From NCBI GenBank assembly GCA_002148405.1, contig MUGG01000212.1:1-64000 (forward strand): a stretch of 64,000 bases of DNA, given 5' to 3'. The notes under the pieces were generated by a model. That model made no database searches. It had not been told where the DNA came from and was given only the letters and a program-made list of their open reading frames with translations. Shown in pieces: positions 16,301-25,710 of the stretch (position 1 is its first letter; each line of letters opens with the position of its first letter). Position numbers and translations under genes: made by a program. The DNA comes from Alkalinema sp. CACIAM 70d (GTDB taxonomy: Bacteria > Cyanobacteriota > Cyanobacteriia > Leptolyngbyales > Leptolyngbyaceae).

Positions 16301-19154
16301 GAGAATTACCGGATTCAATACAAATCTCCACCATGGTGAAAATTTTCAAAGGCAACAAACTGGGTTGAGCCAAATAAATGGATGCAAATAACCCCACCAG
16401 AATTCTCATGGCGGCATCCTGCTCTGGATTGGATAAGGTGGGCAGATTCACCAAGGTTTCAATCGCACGATCGCCTAATCGCGTCTTGAGTTTTTCATGG
16501 TGCGCTAGGGTTGTTGGAAAATCACAATCCTGGGGAAAATCGATACCGACCAGTGCAAGGGCTTGTCTACCGGCTGTGATCGCTTCTAGAAGCCGGTTTT
16601 GAGCAGTGTATGATTGAATCTGAATCTCATAAAATCTAACTTTCTCCAACGGTTTTTGCGTGTTAGCAATGGCCGTTTGAATCAAGGCTTCCGAGGCTTC
16701 AAAGTTAGTGTTTAAATACTCCGACTCTGCCAGGAATTCATGGAGTTTCAGGGTGCGATCGTATTGCTCCTGCCAGCTCTGAGTCCCGAGTAGCTTTAAA
16801 CCAGTGCTAAAATAATTGACCGCAGCGCCGTAGGCTGTAGCGACCTTTGCTTTTTGTCCAGCGATTAAATTTAACTGAACCAGTTGTAATCTTTCGGATG
16901 AATCGTCAATTAAATCAAGACCTATATTGAATTGATTGACAATATTGAAAATTCGGCTTTCTTGAAGCTCGTCTGGTGTATTACTTAACAGTAACCGTCC
17001 GATCTTCAGGTGGGTTATTTGCTTTTGCGGCAGGGGAATGAGGGAATAGGCGGCTTGTTGGACGCGATCGTGGAGGAAGCGATAACGGAGGGGCTCACTC
17101 GTTCGATCCTGGTGGGTGTCCAAGGCTCCCAAAAAGAATTTGTAAATCTCACTTTGGGGTACGATTAACCCTTCTTGCAATGCAGGCCACAGCATCGTTG
17201 CCACATCTGTTTGGGATCGCTCCGACACGATCGTCAGCGTATCCAAATCAAACTGGGCACCAATACAAGCAGCGAGTTTGAGGATGCTTTGGGTTGCTTC
17301 AGGCAGCCTTTGTAACTGCCTTGCCATTAACTCAACGACATCATCGGTCAAGGCGGCATCTCGCACTCGGCCAATCTCGCACTGCCAATGACCCGCATCG
17401 AGATCGAAGGTAATCAACTGATCTTGGTGCAACACCTTGAGAAATTGGGTGGCAAAGAAGGGATTGCCCTGGGTCTTCTGCATCACCAGTTCCGTCAGGG
17501 GCTGGGCAACGGATTCCGTGGTATGTAACGTCTCTGCCACCAGTCGATTTAAGCTCTGGTCACTCAGCGGTTGTAGGGTAATGGTCTCGATGGAGGCTCC
17601 CGTCTTTGCGATACTCTCCAGCGTCAACATCAAGGGATGGGCCGCAAAGACTTCATTATCGCGGTAAGCGCCGAGGATCAAGAGGTAGCCCGTCTTGGCC
17701 TCCGCCATCAACACCTGCATCAAGTTGAGCGAGGCCGAATCTGCCCACTGCAAATCATCGATAAACATCACCAAAGGATGATCCGCCGTAGTGAAGACGT
17801 GAATGAAGCGTTGGAAGAGCAGATTGAAGCGATTTTGAGCAGCAGTGCCGGAGAGTTCGGGTGCTGGGGGTTGGGGGCCAAGAATGCGATCGAGTTCGGG
17901 GATGAGGTCAACAATGACTTGGGCATTGTCCCCGAGGGCGTCTAAAATTTGGGATTTCCAGGTGTGCAGTTGGGTATCACTTTCACTCAACAGTTGTGCG
18001 ACTAAATCGCGAAAAGCTTGGACGAAGGCTGAGAAAGGAATGTTGCGATTGAACTGGTCGAATTTACCTTTGATGAAGTAGCCGCGCTGTTTGACGATGG
18101 GTTTGTGGACTTCATTGATGACCGCCGTTTTACCAATACCGGAAAAGCCCGCGACGAGCATGAGTTCCGAGTTCCCTTGGGCTACGCGATTCTCTGATGG
18201 AGACGCTACGCGAGCGAAGGCGTCTAACAAAGTTTGGACTTCGGCTTCCCGTCCGTAGAGTTTTTCGGGAATGGTGAAGCGATCGCTCACATCCTGGGTG
18301 CCCAGGAGAAAGACTGCGATCGTGCCAGTTTCTTTCAGTTGATGTAGACAGGTTGCTAAATCATGTTTAATGCCCAAGGCACTCTGATAGCGATCTTCAG
18401 CATTTTTGGCCATCAGTTTGCTGATCACATTAGACAATGCTTCAGGAATGGCTGGATTGACGGTATGGGCTGGAGTTGGATGGTTGGCCAAATGACAGTG
18501 GATTAATTCCAGGGGGTCATCCGTTGGGAAAGGCAGTTGCCCCGTCAGCATTTCGTATAACGTGATTCCAAAGGAATAAAAGTCACTGCGGTAATCAATG
18601 CCCCGGTTCATGCGTCCGGTTTGCTCTGGCGACAGGTAGGCAAGGGTTCCCTCTAGGATGTTGGGATTGAGGATTTCCTGGGTTTCGCGCGGCAATTGGG
18701 AGGAGATGGAAAAGTCGATCAGTTTAACTTGCTGCGTGTCCGGGTGAATCAGAATATTGGCAGGCTTGATATCCTTGTGAATGATGCGATTTTGGTAGAG
18801 AACCTGTAAGGTTTCACAAAGCCCGATCGCTACCTGTAACAATGCCATTAAGGTAGGCTGGTTCTCCTGTAGCCATTGCGACAGTGATATACCCCCAAAA
18901 TCCTCCATCACCAAACCGTAGGCATTTCTGTAAGCTTCGAGGCTGTAGGTGTGGATGATGCCAGGGGCGTTTAATTCCTGGGCAATACTGTACTGATTCC
19001 GAAATTGAACTAATTCGTTAAATGAAGGATATTCATGGCGCAGGAACTTGATGACGACGGGCTGTTGGTCGGCGATTCGTAGGCAACGATGGATAACTGT
19101 CCGGCTTCCTTCATATAGCGTTTCTAGGAATTTGTAGCCTGCTAGTTCCATCAT
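13341..19154 (-). CDS. Giant Ser/Thr kinase-AAA ATPase-GAF-PAS-histidine kinase
   Basis: A 1937-aa signalling fusion. The protein kinase covers about residues 5-270 (Lys36, HKDIKPAN with Asp128, Asp147 in DFS instead of DFG). An AAA_16/STAND-like ATPase follows with Walker A GFSGIGKT at 336-343. A long helical repeat region runs to about 1330, a GAF domain about 1370-1520, a PAS domain about 1535-1660, and a HisKA/ATPase core (GVAHEINNP, DNGPGM, GTGLGLA) to the end. It shares most of its length with the next gene upstream but has an extra PAS domain. About ten residues before the ATPase (ARVASPSEN) are encoded by a dispersed-repeat-like palindrome. Two adjacent ATGs occur at the start; neither has a strong ribosome site. 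Confidence 0.93.
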   Translation of the reverse strand: MMELAGYKFLETLYEGSRTVIHRCLRIADQQPVVIKFLRHEYPSFNELVQFRNQYSIAQELNAPGIIHTYSLEAYRNAYGLVMEDFGGISLSQWLQENQPTLMALLQVAIGLCETLQVLYQNRIIHKDIKPANILIHPDTQQVKLIDFSISSQLPRETQEILNPNILEGTLAYLSPEQTGRMNRGIDYRSDFYSFGITLYEMLTGQLPFPTDDPLELIHCHLANHPTPAHTVNPAIPEALSNVISKLMAKNAEDRYQSALGIKHDLATCLHQLKETGTIAVFLLGTQDVSDRFTIPEKLYGREAEVQTLLDAFARVASPSENRVAQGNSELMLVAGFSGIGKTAVINEVHKPIVKQRGYFIKGKFDQFNRNIPFSAFVQAFRDLVAQLLSESDTQLHTWKSQILDALGDNAQVIVDLIPELDRILGPQPPAPELSGTAAQNRFNLLFQRFIHVFTTADHPLVMFIDDLQWADSASLNLMQVLMAEAKTGYLLILGAYRDNEVFAAHPLMLTLESIAKTGASIETITLQPLSDQSLNRLVAETLHTTESVAQPLTELVMQKTQGNPFFATQFLKVLHQDQLITFDLDAGHWQCEIGRVRDAALTDDVVELMARQLQRLPEATQSILKLAACIGAQFDLDTLTIVSERSQTDVATMLWPALQEGLIVPQSEIYKFFLGALDTHQDRTSEPLRYRFLHDRVQQAAYSLIPLPQKQITHLKIGRLLLSNTPDELQESRIFNIVNQFNIGLDLIDDSSERLQLVQLNLIAGQKAKVATAYGAAVNYFSTGLKLLGTQSWQEQYDRTLKLHEFLAESEYLNTNFEASEALIQTAIANTQKPLEKVRFYEIQIQSYTAQNRLLEAITAGRQALALVGIDFPQDCDFPTTLAHHEKLKTRLGDRAIETLVNLPTLSNPEQDAAMRILVGLFASIYLAQPSLLPLKIFTMVEICIESGNSPQAAIAYSLYALFLCATGEIERGYQFGQLATTVLEKFQAKDLASKVNLLFGLFVKHWKTSIQSTLPVFLTGLTIGLEQGDLEYVGYCANCYAQFLFWTGENLATVEAEGSKYCHLIQSIKQEASLIWANTWQQTVVNLQGDAKHPTRLIGSWFDESETLPTLIESRNVNGICYVYLAKLLLNYLFEDYQAAQDYARKFEEYEQGAAGLVIVPLKNFYQSLSLLSPSVNIDQEAITIDLDKVLENQKFMKAWSETAPMNYLHKFQLVEAERYRVLGKPYEASDFYDRAIAGAKANGYIQEAAMANELAAKFYLAWGKDKVAAGYMQEAYYGYAHWGAAAKVADLVDRYPQLLAPILRASVSSGDVLNTLMTITASNSVDTSRHPSSGGTSVNHAFDFAAILKSSQTLSSTIQLDELLRQLTQIILQNSGGDRCVLILPDRNSQWQVVAITTLDGTELCTEPLEGNCNVPVKLIQYVKNTSETVVVEDLQTDLPVIDEYLQQQQPKSLLCLPILHQGHLIGILCLKNRTTSGVFTDDRILILNFLCTQAAISLENARLYQQVQKALQDIQYQAAQFRSIFEAVGDGLSVIDLDTGMVLTSNPAYHQIHGYSQEEIVKISPWQILPPQHHLKFASFLQTVRDGKQFTCEAVCKQPNGTAFHVEIKSVPFWYNNKLCALSVIRDVTDRKQMELAIQEKNRSLEQALTDLQQAQMQMIQSEKMSALGNLVAGVAHEINNPVGFLAGNINHALNYIQDIFNLLDLYAEKFPTPDGDIAETIEEIDLDYVREDLPKLIQSMETGIDRIRNISTSLRTFSRADSDRLLPFNLHDGLDSTILILKHRLKANEYRPAIEIIKDYGDIPNIKCFAGQLNQVFMNILANAIDALDEFNQGRSFDEIKADPNRIQIHTSLEGNQVNIAITDNGPGMAEEIKIHIFDHLFTTKEVGRGTGLGLAIARQIVEEKHGGHLTVQSTLGQGTTFTINIPIKAKE
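18191..18228. repeat. Dispersed-repeat-like palindrome inside the kinase gene
   Basis: AGACGC (18201-18206) and GCGTCT (18220-18225) flank TACGCGAGCGAAG; the GGAGACGCTACGCGA core resembles small dispersed repeats common in cyanobacterial genomes. It falls where the paralogous kinase lacks residues and keeps the reading frame, so it looks like an in-frame insertion. Confidence 0.55.
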
Positions 19155-19327
19155 TTTGAGTAACCCTATCGTTGATTGTGCGTAGTTGAATCATTGTTAG
19201 AGTACCCCATTCATTTTGAGGCAATACAATCGAAGGCTGCAACCAACGATTCACGTCCTCACTCAACCAGGCAGCTTGAATCAACCTGAGCAAGATCGAT
19301 CGTGGAGAGTGCTGTGATTAATCCTGA

Positions 19328-22300
19328 CTACAGTGGCAAGAAAATAATTACTTCAGTTCCTTGATTGGGTTCAGAAATGACTTCGATCGATCCTCCCTGC
19401 TTCGCAACGATCGCATAGCTAACCGATAATCCCAAACCGGTTCCTTGCCCAATTTCTTTGGTGGTAAAGAAGGGGTCAAATATTTGATTTTTAATGTCCT
19501 CAGGAATGCCAATTCCATTATCAGCGAGCCGAACCACAATGCCTTGTTGTGATGTGGAATCATCGTGATTGTCTGGATTTCGTAGCTCTGAACGAATCGT
19601 AAGGGTGGGCTGGTGATGTTCGCTCCAGTGATGGGGTTGTACTGCATCCAAGGCATCGATCCCGTTCATCAAAACGTTCATAATCACCTGATTAATTTGT
19701 TTCGCATGACAGGTGATGGAGGGTAACTGGCTGTAATGTTTAATAATTTGAACGGCTGGTCGATCGGCCCTTGCGGAACAGCGATGCTGAATCATGGACA
19801 AGGTACTTTCAATGCCTTCATGAATATCGATCGGCTTCACTTCCGCTTCGTCGAGACGGGCAAAATTCCGCAGTTCTAGAACAATTTCCCGAATCCGGCT
19901 AGCACCTACTTTCATCGACTTCAGCAGCGAGGGGAAATCTTTGCGGATAAATTCGAGGTCTTCTAAGTAGGATTCCAGTTCGTCATTGGGGTTGGGATAA
20001 GTTTCTCCGTAGCACTCCAAGGTTTCCATGAGGGTTTGATAGTAGCTATCAGCATGATCTAAATTGCTGTAGATAAAGCTGATGGGATTGTTGATTTCAT
20101 GGGCAATGCCAGCGACTAATTGGCCTAAACTGGACATTTTTTCTGATTGGATCAGTTGAGCCTGGGTCTGGCGCAGTTCGGTGAGAGTGTGTGATAGCTG
20201 TTGGTTTTTCTCGTGGAGTTCTTGGGTGCGTTGCTGAACCTTTTGTTCTAGGTTGTTGTATAGGCGTGCATTTTCTAAGGAGATTGCTGCTTGGGCAGTG
20301 AGCAGTTGCAGCACTTCTAAGCGATCGCGGGTAAAGGCTCCGGCGGTGATGCGATTTTCTAAATACAACAGTGCAATCAGTTTCCCTTGATTCAAAATCG
20401 GAGTGCAGAGTACACTTTTGGGTTCCTGGGTTTGGAGATAGCGATCGACAATCCCTGAATCAGTTTTCGTGGCATCATCAAGCACGATTGGTCGTAGCGT
20501 GTGCTTCACAGTTTGAATAATTGCAATCGGGAGATCGGGACTCTCTTCCAGAAGGGTTTCAGCGAGGATAGTTTGGTAATCTCCAGTGCTAGGACAGACG
20601 GATGTCATAACCTCGATCGTCCATTGATTGTCCCGAGGTAGAATCAGCGCTCCTTTTTTAGCCCCTGAATTCTGTAACACTAAGGTCATCAGTGCTTGCA
20701 GCAAAGTGTCCCAATGAATTTCCCGTGACAGGGATTGGGAGGCTTTCAGAATCGCGGTTAAATCGAGGGCTGCGGAGAGGGAGGTATGATTCGAAATAAC
20801 GGTGGGATTGCTTTGGGTGACGAGGGTAGAGGTCTGTTGGGTCGTGGTTGTTGGTCGGGTAATGGTGTCAAGGGGGTGATTTTGCAGAATTGACTTTAAC
20901 AGTTGAGGATAGCGTTTCTCCAAGTCATAAATTTTGGCAGTACATCCCCACCGGGCATAGCCATAGTAGGCATCTTGCAGATAAGTTTGGGCAATTTTTT
21001 CCTTGCCCCAACCCAGGTAAAACTTGGCAGCTAGTTCATTGGCAAAGGCTTCTTCCTGAATATAGCCATTGGTTTTGGCCCCGACGATCGCGCGATCGTA
21101 CAGGTCAATGGCCTCAACCTGCCGATCGAAGACTCGACAGTATTCCGCTTGAACGAGATCTAATTTATGTTGGTAATTTATGGGGGCATGGTGCGCCCAA
21201 GTCTTTAATTTTTGTAGGTTTTGTTCTAACCGTTGCTTGGAAGGTTCGTGATCGGTTTGCCACTGAAGATAGGCGAGTCTCGCCAAGGAATCATAGAAAT
21301 AATAGAGGGGCATCATGATTAACGCCGCAGCCCCACCGAGATACTGCTCAGCGAATTCTGAACTGGCGATCGCGTCGTCCCACCGTTCAAACCAAATGTT
21401 GAGGATGAGTTTATTAATCAACAAGTGGGCCAGAGCGACGTAATCGCTAGCCGCTTGGTGTTGAGCTAGCATCTCATCTTCGTTATAAATTGTCCCGAGG
21501 AGGCGGTAAGGATCGGCTGACGGCGTGATGAGGTTGAGTACCAACTGATGGTAGATCTTTTGATACCCCAGGATGGCTCCTTGATTGAGTCGTTCTAAAA
21601 CCTGCTCGTACTGTTCAATTTCGGCAATGAGACTGGGCAGGGGGCGTCCTAAGGCATAGGAATGGAAGGAGTAGGTAAAGGCAGAATAGGCCGTGTAGGC
21701 GGAATCCCCACCTTCTAACCCTTGGGTATAGCCGGCTTGTAGCTGAGGTAGGGTATTTCGGATGTGCTCCTTCCAATGGGTAATGAATAAGCCATTCATT
21801 AGGAAGGCTCTTGCCTGAAATTCCAGGTCGCCTAACTGGTTGCACAAATCGATCGCGAGTTTTCCAAATTCATACCCTGCATCATATTCGTCTAACATGG
21901 CGCAGTGGAGTAACCCATAGCATGAAATGAGGTAAGTGGATGCTGGGCACACACCGAATTGGAGGCTAATCACCAATCCACAGTAAGGTAAGAGGGGATA
22001 CAGGGCGGGGGCGGATAGGTAAGTGGGGGCGGCCAGTTTAGCGAGGATTCGGGTGATGGCGATCGCACGTTCATCCGTTGCCAGGGGTAAATGAATGAGG
22101 TCGGCGGGCTGGCGATCGCCCAGGGCTTGGCGGGCTTCGGCTAGGGCTTTTGTGTAGTCGTCAAAGGTGGGGTTTTTGGGAAACTGAATGCCAAATTGTT
22201 CTAAGACTTGCAGGCCCAGTTGCACGGATTCCAATAATTTTCCTTGGGCTACTAGCGCTTCAATGTGAATTTCTTGGGCCTGAACCCGATCGAGATCGGT

Positions 22301-24829
22301 TTTTGCATGGCGATCGATTTCCGCCAGCCATCGATCCATGGGGGCAAAATCGCCCTTCAGATAATAGGCTTCAGTAGCCTCGGTATAGAGGGACAAGGCA
22401 CAGGCATAATCCTGCTGCCAGAGTTCAGGTGTGAACAATTCGATCGCCTGCTGGAAATAGTCGGCAGCAGCTGCATAGGCTGTCGAGCGTTTGGCTTGTT
22501 GCCCTGCTGTAAGGTTCAGGTTTGCAAGTTGTTGGCGCTCCTGCGGATTCACAATCAGTTGGGTGGCGCGATTACAGTGATTGACAATTGCAAACACTTT
22601 ATTGCTTTGGAGATCTTCTAGAGTGCTGTCTTGCAGCAGGAGTTGGCCAATTTGTAAGTGGGTTGCTAATTTTTCATTGGCCTGAATGAGATAGTAGGCG
22701 GCCTGTTGCACCCGATCGTGTAGAAAGCGATAGGGGACTTTGATTGAATCTATCGTGTCAGTTCCGCTGCTGTCGCCTTGAAAAAATTTGTAGGTTTCGT
22801 TGACGGGTAAAATCAGCCGTTCTTGCAGGGCTTTCCACAGGGCTGAGGCTACTTCGACTTCTGACTGTTGCGAGACGATCGCTAAAGTATGGAGATCAAA
22901 CTGCGCCCCGATGCAGGCGGCTAGCTTCAACATGGTTTGAGTGTCTTGGGGCAGTTTTTGTAATTGCTGCGCCATAAACTCAACAATGTCGTCGGTAAGT
23001 ACCTGGGATTTAATTTGATAGAGATCCGATTGCCACTCGCCAGTTGCGGCATTGAACTGAATGCCCCCCTCTTCGTGTAAAGCTTGCAACAATTGGGTGG
23101 TGAAAAAGGGATTGCCCTTCGTTTTGCGGTAAACCAATTCTGTCAGCGATCGACTCAGTTCAGCCAACTGGGCGTTGGGGGTTGCTCCCACCCCGGCCAA
23201 AGCATCGGTGATCAGTTGAAGAATATGCTGCTGACTTAAGGGTTGGAGCGTAATGGTCTGCGTAATCACCTCGGATTTTTCCAACTCAGTCACTGTTAGG
23301 ATGAGGGGATGCACCGGAGAGACTTCATTATCTCGATAAGCACCGATTAATAGGAGGTATTGGGTCGTCTCCATCAGCAGTTGGAGGAGTTGAAGCGAGG
23401 CTAAATCAGCCCATTGCAGATCGTCTAGAAAGATAACGAGCGGATGGTCTGGTGTGGTGAAGACCTGAATAAATTTTTGAAATAATCCGTTGAAGCGACT
23501 TTGGGCGGCATTGCCGGACAGGCTAGGAACAGGGGGCTGCGGTCCAATCAGAAGCTCCAGTTCGGGGATGACTTCAATAATCACTTGGCCGCTGTCACCG
23601 ATCGCGGTCAGAATCCTCTGTTTCCACCCTTCTAGTTGAATATCGCTTTCGCTGAGAATCTGCCCGACGAGATTCCGAAAGGCTTGCACGAAGGCAGAAA
23701 AGGGGATATTACGGTTGAATTGGTCAAACTTACCCTTAATGAAATAGCCCCGTTGCCGAACGATCGGTTTATGCACTTCATGTACAACCGCCGTTTTGCC
23801 AATGCCAGAAAATCCGGCTACGAGCATAACTTCTGCTGCGCCTTGGGACACGCGATCGAAGGCGGCTAATAGCGTTTGCACTTCCTCTTGGCGACCGTAG
23901 AGTTTTTCGGGAATGGTGAAGCGATCGCTGCGATCTCGGCTGGCTAGTTCAAAGGACGAGATTGTCCCAGTTTCTTGGAGTTGATGGAGACAAATTTCCA
24001 AGTCATGCTTGAGGCCCAGGGCGCTCTGGTAGCGATCCTCGGCATTTTTAGCCATCAATTTGGCAACAATATCCGCAACGACTGAAGGAATCGGGCTGGT
24101 TTTGCCATTCCCAGTCACTTGATCAAGCCGAGGGGGGTGCTTGGCAATGTGGCAATGGATTAACTCCATGGGGTCATTGGACTGGAAGGGAAGTTGCCCC
24201 GAAAGCAGTTCAAACAGAGTGATTCCCAAGGAATAGAAGTCGCTGCGATAGTCGATTCCCCGGTTCATGCGTCCCGTCTGCTCGGGGGAGAGGTAGGCAA
24301 GGGTGCCTTCCAAGCCGCTGGGTGTGGTCGCTTCTTGATTTTCCTTGGATAAAAGCGATGCAATGCTGAAGTCAATCAGCTTGATTTGGTGAGTAGTGGG
24401 CTGGATGAGGATATTGGCAGGTTTAATATCCTTGTGAATCACTTGATTTTGATTGAGATCGTGGAGAATGTCGCTCAGTTGGATGGCAATTTCGAGTCCC
24501 TGGCGCAGACTTAAGGTGTGGGATTCGAGATAGTCCCGCAACGAAATAGCCCCAATATCTTCCATGACCATGGCGTAGCTATTGCCGTGGGAGATCAGAC
24601 TGTGGGGGCGAATAATTCCAGCACTGTCTAAATTTTTCGCGATCGTATATTGATTGCGAAATTGCAGGAGTTCGTTAAAAGAGGGATAGTCCGCGCGGAG
24701 AAACTTGATAACGGTCGGCTGTTTATCGAGTTCCTGAATGGCGCGATGTACTTCAGTGCGGCTACCTTGGTATAAACATTCGACGAGACGATACCCGGAT
24801 AATGTTTTTGCCTTGATAATGGTTTGCAT
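19328..24829 (-). CDS. Giant Ser/Thr kinase-AAA ATPase-GAF-histidine kinase
   Basis: A paralogue of the downstream 1937-aa protein, 1833 aa from the chosen start. The order is protein kinase (HKDIKPAN, DFS), AAA_16-like ATPase (GFSGIGKT), helical repeat region, GAF, coiled coil, then HisKA/ATPase (GIAHEINNP, DNGIGIPE, GTGLGLS). It lacks the PAS domain of its neighbour. I chose ATG 24829 because AGAGG lies 9 nt upstream and the kinase domain begins right after; an in-frame ATG at 24862 would add 11 residues. It is separated from its paralogue by 173 bp on the same strand. Such cyanobacterial fusions are thought to link Ser/Thr and His-Asp signalling; substrates are unknown. Confidence 0.93.
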   Translation of the reverse strand: MQTIIKAKTLSGYRLVECLYQGSRTEVHRAIQELDKQPTVIKFLRADYPSFNELLQFRNQYTIAKNLDSAGIIRPHSLISHGNSYAMVMEDIGAISLRDYLESHTLSLRQGLEIAIQLSDILHDLNQNQVIHKDIKPANILIQPTTHQIKLIDFSIASLLSKENQEATTPSGLEGTLAYLSPEQTGRMNRGIDYRSDFYSLGITLFELLSGQLPFQSNDPMELIHCHIAKHPPRLDQVTGNGKTSPIPSVVADIVAKLMAKNAEDRYQSALGLKHDLEICLHQLQETGTISSFELASRDRSDRFTIPEKLYGRQEEVQTLLAAFDRVSQGAAEVMLVAGFSGIGKTAVVHEVHKPIVRQRGYFIKGKFDQFNRNIPFSAFVQAFRNLVGQILSESDIQLEGWKQRILTAIGDSGQVIIEVIPELELLIGPQPPVPSLSGNAAQSRFNGLFQKFIQVFTTPDHPLVIFLDDLQWADLASLQLLQLLMETTQYLLLIGAYRDNEVSPVHPLILTVTELEKSEVITQTITLQPLSQQHILQLITDALAGVGATPNAQLAELSRSLTELVYRKTKGNPFFTTQLLQALHEEGGIQFNAATGEWQSDLYQIKSQVLTDDIVEFMAQQLQKLPQDTQTMLKLAACIGAQFDLHTLAIVSQQSEVEVASALWKALQERLILPVNETYKFFQGDSSGTDTIDSIKVPYRFLHDRVQQAAYYLIQANEKLATHLQIGQLLLQDSTLEDLQSNKVFAIVNHCNRATQLIVNPQERQQLANLNLTAGQQAKRSTAYAAAADYFQQAIELFTPELWQQDYACALSLYTEATEAYYLKGDFAPMDRWLAEIDRHAKTDLDRVQAQEIHIEALVAQGKLLESVQLGLQVLEQFGIQFPKNPTFDDYTKALAEARQALGDRQPADLIHLPLATDERAIAITRILAKLAAPTYLSAPALYPLLPYCGLVISLQFGVCPASTYLISCYGLLHCAMLDEYDAGYEFGKLAIDLCNQLGDLEFQARAFLMNGLFITHWKEHIRNTLPQLQAGYTQGLEGGDSAYTAYSAFTYSFHSYALGRPLPSLIAEIEQYEQVLERLNQGAILGYQKIYHQLVLNLITPSADPYRLLGTIYNEDEMLAQHQAASDYVALAHLLINKLILNIWFERWDDAIASSEFAEQYLGGAAALIMMPLYYFYDSLARLAYLQWQTDHEPSKQRLEQNLQKLKTWAHHAPINYQHKLDLVQAEYCRVFDRQVEAIDLYDRAIVGAKTNGYIQEEAFANELAAKFYLGWGKEKIAQTYLQDAYYGYARWGCTAKIYDLEKRYPQLLKSILQNHPLDTITRPTTTTQQTSTLVTQSNPTVISNHTSLSAALDLTAILKASQSLSREIHWDTLLQALMTLVLQNSGAKKGALILPRDNQWTIEVMTSVCPSTGDYQTILAETLLEESPDLPIAIIQTVKHTLRPIVLDDATKTDSGIVDRYLQTQEPKSVLCTPILNQGKLIALLYLENRITAGAFTRDRLEVLQLLTAQAAISLENARLYNNLEQKVQQRTQELHEKNQQLSHTLTELRQTQAQLIQSEKMSSLGQLVAGIAHEINNPISFIYSNLDHADSYYQTLMETLECYGETYPNPNDELESYLEDLEFIRKDFPSLLKSMKVGASRIREIVLELRNFARLDEAEVKPIDIHEGIESTLSMIQHRCSARADRPAVQIIKHYSQLPSITCHAKQINQVIMNVLMNGIDALDAVQPHHWSEHHQPTLTIRSELRNPDNHDDSTSQQGIVVRLADNGIGIPEDIKNQIFDPFFTTKEIGQGTGLGLSVSYAIVAKQGGSIEVISEPNQGTEVIIFLPL

Positions 24830-24944
24830 ACCGACGCCTCTATCCCAGATCTGATTGAACACTCACTGGCCGACTAATTCCTCTCCAATATGCCCGATCG
24901 CTCTAGGGATCTAACCTGGGAAATTGCGCAATCTTAAGCGGTTA

Positions 24945-25577
24945 TTAAAAATGAGATCGCGGTGTACGGGGACGAGGCTGGGTTTGACTCATCCAATGGA
25001 GGAGCGATCGTAGTTCCTCGGAGGTGACATTGCGCCATTCGCCAGGGGCGAGTCCTTGGAGTTTCAGGTGGCCGATCGCGACTCTGACTAGGCGAAGGGT
25101 GGGGAATCCAACGGCGGCAGTCATGCGGCGAACTTGGCGGTTATGGCCTTCGGTGAGGGTGATTTCGATCCAAGCGGTGGGGATCGATTTGCGGTAGCGA
25201 ATCGGCGGATCGCGATCGGGGAAGGGGGGCTCCTCTTCCAAAAGCCTGACTTGGGTAGGCCGGGTGCGATAGTTTTGGATGACCAAGCCGCCCTTACGTA
25301 ATTGGTCGATCGCGGTCGGAGTCGGAATGTTTTCGACCTGTACCCAGTAGGTGCGGGGATGGTGGAACTTGGGATGGCTGAGCTGATGTTGCAGCGCACC
25401 ATGATCGGTCAGCAACATCAATCCTTCGCTGTCGTGATCCAATCGCCCGACGGGATAGACATTTTCTACAGGGATGTAATCCTTCAGGGTCGATCGGCGT
25501 TGCTCCGGCGAACTATTGTCGCTGAACTGACTGAGAACGTTGTAGGGTTTATGAAATAAAAGGTAACGGTAAGCCAC
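24945..25577 (-). CDS. RsuA/RluE-family rRNA pseudouridine synthase
   Basis: An enzyme that isomerises specific uridines in rRNA. The GRLDHDSEGLMLLT motif carries the catalytic aspartate, and RYLLFHKPYNVLSQF and the C-terminal GRLVRVAIGHLKL-like segments are typical of the RluE/RsuA group. There is no S4 domain, as in RluE. I chose GTG 25577 because family members begin just before RYLLF; an in-frame ATG at 25661 would add 28 residues with no conserved features. RluE-type specificity (23S rRNA) is likely but not proven. It is monocistronic or loosely linked to the surface operon upstream. Confidence 0.85.
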   Translation of the reverse strand: MAYRYLLFHKPYNVLSQFSDNSSPEQRRSTLKDYIPVENVYPVGRLDHDSEGLMLLTDHGALQHQLSHPKFHHPRTYWVQVENIPTPTAIDQLRKGGLVIQNYRTRPTQVRLLEEEPPFPDRDPPIRYRKSIPTAWIEITLTEGHNRQVRRMTAAVGFPTLRLVRVAIGHLKLQGLAPGEWRNVTSEELRSLLHWMSQTQPRPRTPRSHF

Positions 25578-25710
25578 GACCAGAACGCCTGCAAAAGATG
25601 CCTGTCGATCATACCCATAGGATGGGTGGCATAGCCGATCGATCGGGCAACATGCAGGCAAAATCTATGCGGGGAAAATTAGAGACATCCTACGGTGCGT
25701 TCCAGGGTGG

